Of a DNA stretch of 64,000 bases, positions 61,926-64,000 are shown one piece after another. Below the pieces are notes generated by a model that saw only the letters and a list, made by a program, of their open reading frames with translations, ran no database searches and was not told where the DNA came from. Position numbers and translations under genes: made by a program. This stretch comes from Clostridiales bacterium (lineage in GTDB: Bacteria; Bacillota; Clostridia; Lachnospirales; Lachnospiraceae), in NCBI GenBank assembly GCA_021204025.1, contig JAJQAC010000016.1, forward strand, positions 1 through 64,000. The letters are read 5' to 3'. Each line of letters begins with the position of its first letter. Positions within the stretch are counted from its first letter, which is position 1.

Positions 61926-63196
61926 CGTGCTTCCTCCTTCTGTATTGATTTGAGCGTGCCGAGGATCCGGTCGGCCAGGAGCTCGGCTGATCCCTGCGCG
62001 AATTTTGAGTTCATTGCTTCATAGGTAATGCGGTCGTAAGCGGTTTGCTCTGGCATATATTTATCGCCGCCGTTGACCATCGTGACAATCATTGTGAGCA
62101 GATAAGGCGAATCCTTTTTGATATCGATGGCCGTTGTGCTCGAGAGCTCAGGAGCAAGACCAATCAATGCGATGTGTCCCATTGTGAAGATGGAAAACGT
62201 TATCTCATGTTCCTGATCTGACTCGAACCGGTAGGACCGGGTGGGATGGATATCCTTTAAATTCGGAGCGATCTTTTGTCCCGGACAGGTTACGGATCCG
62301 CAATAAAGGGAAGCGGGGACAGGTTCAAAACTCTGGGTCGCCCGTTCCATCGCCTGCACAGTTTGCGCGCCGAGCTTCTTTCCCAGCGCATTCACGAGAG
62401 AGAAGCCTTCGTCGCCGATGTCATTTCTCTCAAAGGAGCCGTCCCGCAGAGGGATATTGTGGTCTGCTTTGAAGAGCGGGGCCTGATCCCCGGCGGCGCC
62501 CAGCAGGAACAATGCGACAAAAGACTCCCCGTACTGTGATTCGATAAAGCGGCTGGCGGCGCCGACGAGATCTCCGGTTACTTTCCCATATCCGTCAGTG
62601 CCTTTCGAGTGATCCATGATCGAGGACTGGACATCGTAGCTGTAGATGACTGCCTTCGGCTGTCCGTCCGTGCTGTCAAAGCGGATGAAGGGAACGGTTT
62701 TATCTGACTCTCCAAGATCATCCGCGCCCAGCCACCAGCCGTTTATGGTATACATGTCACGATTGACATTGACCTGGCAGAACGCGTGGCCAAAGGTAAG
62801 TTTTACCGGCTCCATACTGGCTTTTGCCTGTCTGATTGCGTCGATCATGGCGTTACTCATCGAGTCAAAGAGAATCTGATTCTTGTGAGCGATCTCGCCG
62901 CCTTCTCTTGTCAGCGCTTCTTCGGAACGCAGGTGCGGAGCGGAAAAGGTATGACTGACACAGAGCCAGATGTGGTCCTGCGGGATACCGGCGGCTTTGG
63001 CGGCCTCCGAGCGGAACCGGTCAATTGCGTAGGATCTCAGCGAGGTGACATCAAAAGATACGATCAGGAAGGAGATCCCCGACTGTAATAGGATTGCCCG
63101 TGCGTACAGATCGTCGTGAACACCGTTATAGGTTTCAATGGGAAATAATATTTCCGGGAGTTCGATTTTCGTTTTCCCGGCACCCAATAGCAGCAT
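61922..63196 (-). CDS. Neutral-ceramidase-like hydrolase (long form)
   Basis: The 424-residue protein is a second member of the same superfamily: YNGVHDDLYARAILLQ, LCVSHTFSAPH, a YSYDVQSSIMDHSKG region and LFLLGAAGDQAPLFK. It is more divergent in the zinc-site blocks, with HTFSAP in place of HxHS. GAGAGGGGG at seven bases supports ATG 63196; the track start is within the upstream gene. The paired genes probably descend from an old duplication and act on related steps or as a complex. Substrate unknown. Confidence 0.72.
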   Translation of the reverse strand: MLLLGAGKTKIELPEILFPIETYNGVHDDLYARAILLQSGISFLIVSFDVTSLRSYAIDRFRSEAAKAAGIPQDHIWLCVSHTFSAPHLRSEEALTREGGEIAHKNQILFDSMSNAMIDAIRQAKASMEPVKLTFGHAFCQVNVNRDMYTINGWWLGADDLGESDKTVPFIRFDSTDGQPKAVIYSYDVQSSIMDHSKGTDGYGKVTGDLVGAASRFIESQYGESFVALFLLGAAGDQAPLFKADHNIPLRDGSFERNDIGDEGFSLVNALGKKLGAQTVQAMERATQSFEPVPASLYCGSVTCPGQKIAPNLKDIHPTRSYRFESDQEHEITFSIFTMGHIALIGLAPELSSTTAIDIKKDSPYLLTMIVTMVNGGDKYMPEQTAYDRITYEAMNSKFAQGSAELLADRILGTLKSIQKEEAR

Positions 63197-63212
63197 GGCG
63201 GTTCCCCCTCTC

Positions 63213-64000
63213 TTACTGAATTCCATAAAGTCTGATCGCGTTTTGGGCAAGAATCTGATCCTTTTCTTCGTCTGTGATATTCAGCGCCTGTACAAAAGCC
63301 GGTCCGTCGAGCAGCCATTCGCGTCTGACCGGATAAGAGGTACCGAAGATGATGTGATCGGCGCCGAGTACTTTAACGGCACATTCGAGCGGTTCCTTAC
63401 CCCAAGGCTGTGCGTGAGACATTTCAAAATAGATATGCTGGCGGAAGAGCTCTTTTAAGTTGGTCTGGCCGACTTCAAAACGCTGCACCTGGTCTTTGGC
63501 TTTTGACTGCTGCGGAAAGAGCATGTTGGCAATCGCAAAAAATCCGCCGCCCAGCATCGAGTGGACAAATGTCAGGTTCGGATACTTTTCAAAGAATCCG
63601 CTGAAGATTTCACGTCCGATTGCGGTCCCCTGGTCGACACAGCGCCCGTAGGAGCGACGCAGGTTGTTGTAATCATAGAGGGAAGCATATTGAACCGGCA
63701 CCGGTGTATGGTGGATGTAGACGGTGGTTTTCCGTTCGTTCAGCTTTGCAAAAAATCCGGCAAACTGCTCATCATCCAGATAGTAATTTCCGTAATGAGC
63801 GCAGAGCTGAACGGCGTTCATCTCCAGTTCATTGCGGCAGCGGTCAATCTCGTCGAAGCATTCTCTGCTGTCTGTCGGAGGTATCACCATCACCGGGATC
63901 AGCCGGCCATTGCTCTGCTTCCGATAATCAGCCATGCCGTCATTGAAGATCCGGCACATTCGCAGGGACATCCACTCGTGGCAGCCCGGAAGTTTTAGTA
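63213..64000 (-). CDS. Amidohydrolase family protein (5' end beyond window)
   Basis: The frame is open upstream of the track's ATG (63971) to the window edge, so this is a partial protein of at least 262 residues. It has the amidohydrolase-2 (ACMSD-like) blocks VIPPTDSRECFDEIDRCRN, VYIHHTPVP, FVHSMLGG and HIIFGTSYPVRREWL, matching a metal-dependent TIM barrel with metal histidines and a conserved Asp/Ser near the end. Its stop is 16 bases before the next gene. The role is hydrolysis or decarboxylation of an unknown carboxylate in the same pathway. Confidence 0.8.
   Translation of the reverse strand, partial: LKLPGCHEWMSLRMCRIFNDGMADYRKQSNGRLIPVMVIPPTDSRECFDEIDRCRNELEMNAVQLCAHYGNYYLDDEQFAGFFAKLNERKTTVYIHHTPVPVQYASLYDYNNLRRSYGRCVDQGTAIGREIFSGFFEKYPNLTFVHSMLGGGFFAIANMLFPQQSKAKDQVQRFEVGQTNLKELFRQHIYFEMSHAQPWGKEPLECAVKVLGADHIIFGTSYPVRREWLLDGPAFVQALNITDEEKDQILAQNAIRLYGIQ

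Overview
The window reads as a chromosomal segment of a spore-forming, anaerobic, mid-GC member of the Clostridia, most likely a gut Lachnospiraceae. The reasons are spore genes (spoVT, a spoVAF-like gene, cwlD), MecA, an AbrB-fold SpoVT behind a sigma-G-like promoter, DUF1858 and DUF4250 proteins, GGAGG-type ribosome binding sites, ATGA-coupled operons and many Rho-independent terminators. The taxon is inferred from gene content only. No rRNA or tRNA gene was seen.

Layout. 1-11.4 kb is housekeeping and envelope: DUF1858 protein, mecA, a GH18/SH3 protein, a metallophosphoesterase lipoprotein, cwlD, Sua5-type threonylcarbamoyl-AMP synthase, a dCMP-deaminase-family protein, an AIR-synthase-like protein, an Lrp/AsnC regulator with its aminotransferase, and trmL. 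11.4-12.0 kb is non-coding and holds a promoter with twin operators, a short terminated transcript and a hairpin element. 12-27.7 kb holds spoVAF-like, DUF4250, plsC, pheA, ppx-ppk, a coiled-coil membrane protein, a MATE exporter, an asymmetric heterodimeric ABC exporter and iadA.

27.8-42.1 kb is a metal/corrinoid region. One cobalamin riboswitch precedes a complete five-gene Nik/Opp-type ABC transporter. A second, on the minus strand, precedes a membrane-anchored NEAT-like protein, a FecB/BtuF-like lipoprotein and a secreted CbiK-like chelatase lipoprotein. A FecCD/BtuC permease and an unusual ATPase with a C-terminal extension converge on this operon and probably supply the rest of the importer. 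Together they suggest surface capture or processing of a corrinoid, tetrapyrrole or cobalt. spoVT lies between the two transport blocks. Several palindromic repeat elements lie in this region, including a homologous pair flanking the chelatase gene.

42.1-47.5 kb is an accessory patch: two AAA/DUF4143 ATPases, an Rpn/PD-(D/E)XK-type protein, a DUF4097-like lipoprotein, a winged-helix gene fragment, palindromes and a 23-bp tandem repeat. 47.6-57.0 kb is an alpha-galactoside utilisation locus: a divergent AraC regulator, a binding protein and two permeases, GH36 alpha-galactosidase, galactokinase and galactose-1-phosphate uridylyltransferase, so uptake, hydrolysis and the first Leloir steps are together. 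57.2-64 kb has a GNAT acetyltransferase, a LysR regulator and a minus-strand operon coupling a PTS permease of unusual domain order to two neutral-ceramidase-like hydrolases and an amidohydrolase cut by the window edge. This last group looks like a catabolic system whose substrate cannot be named from sequence.
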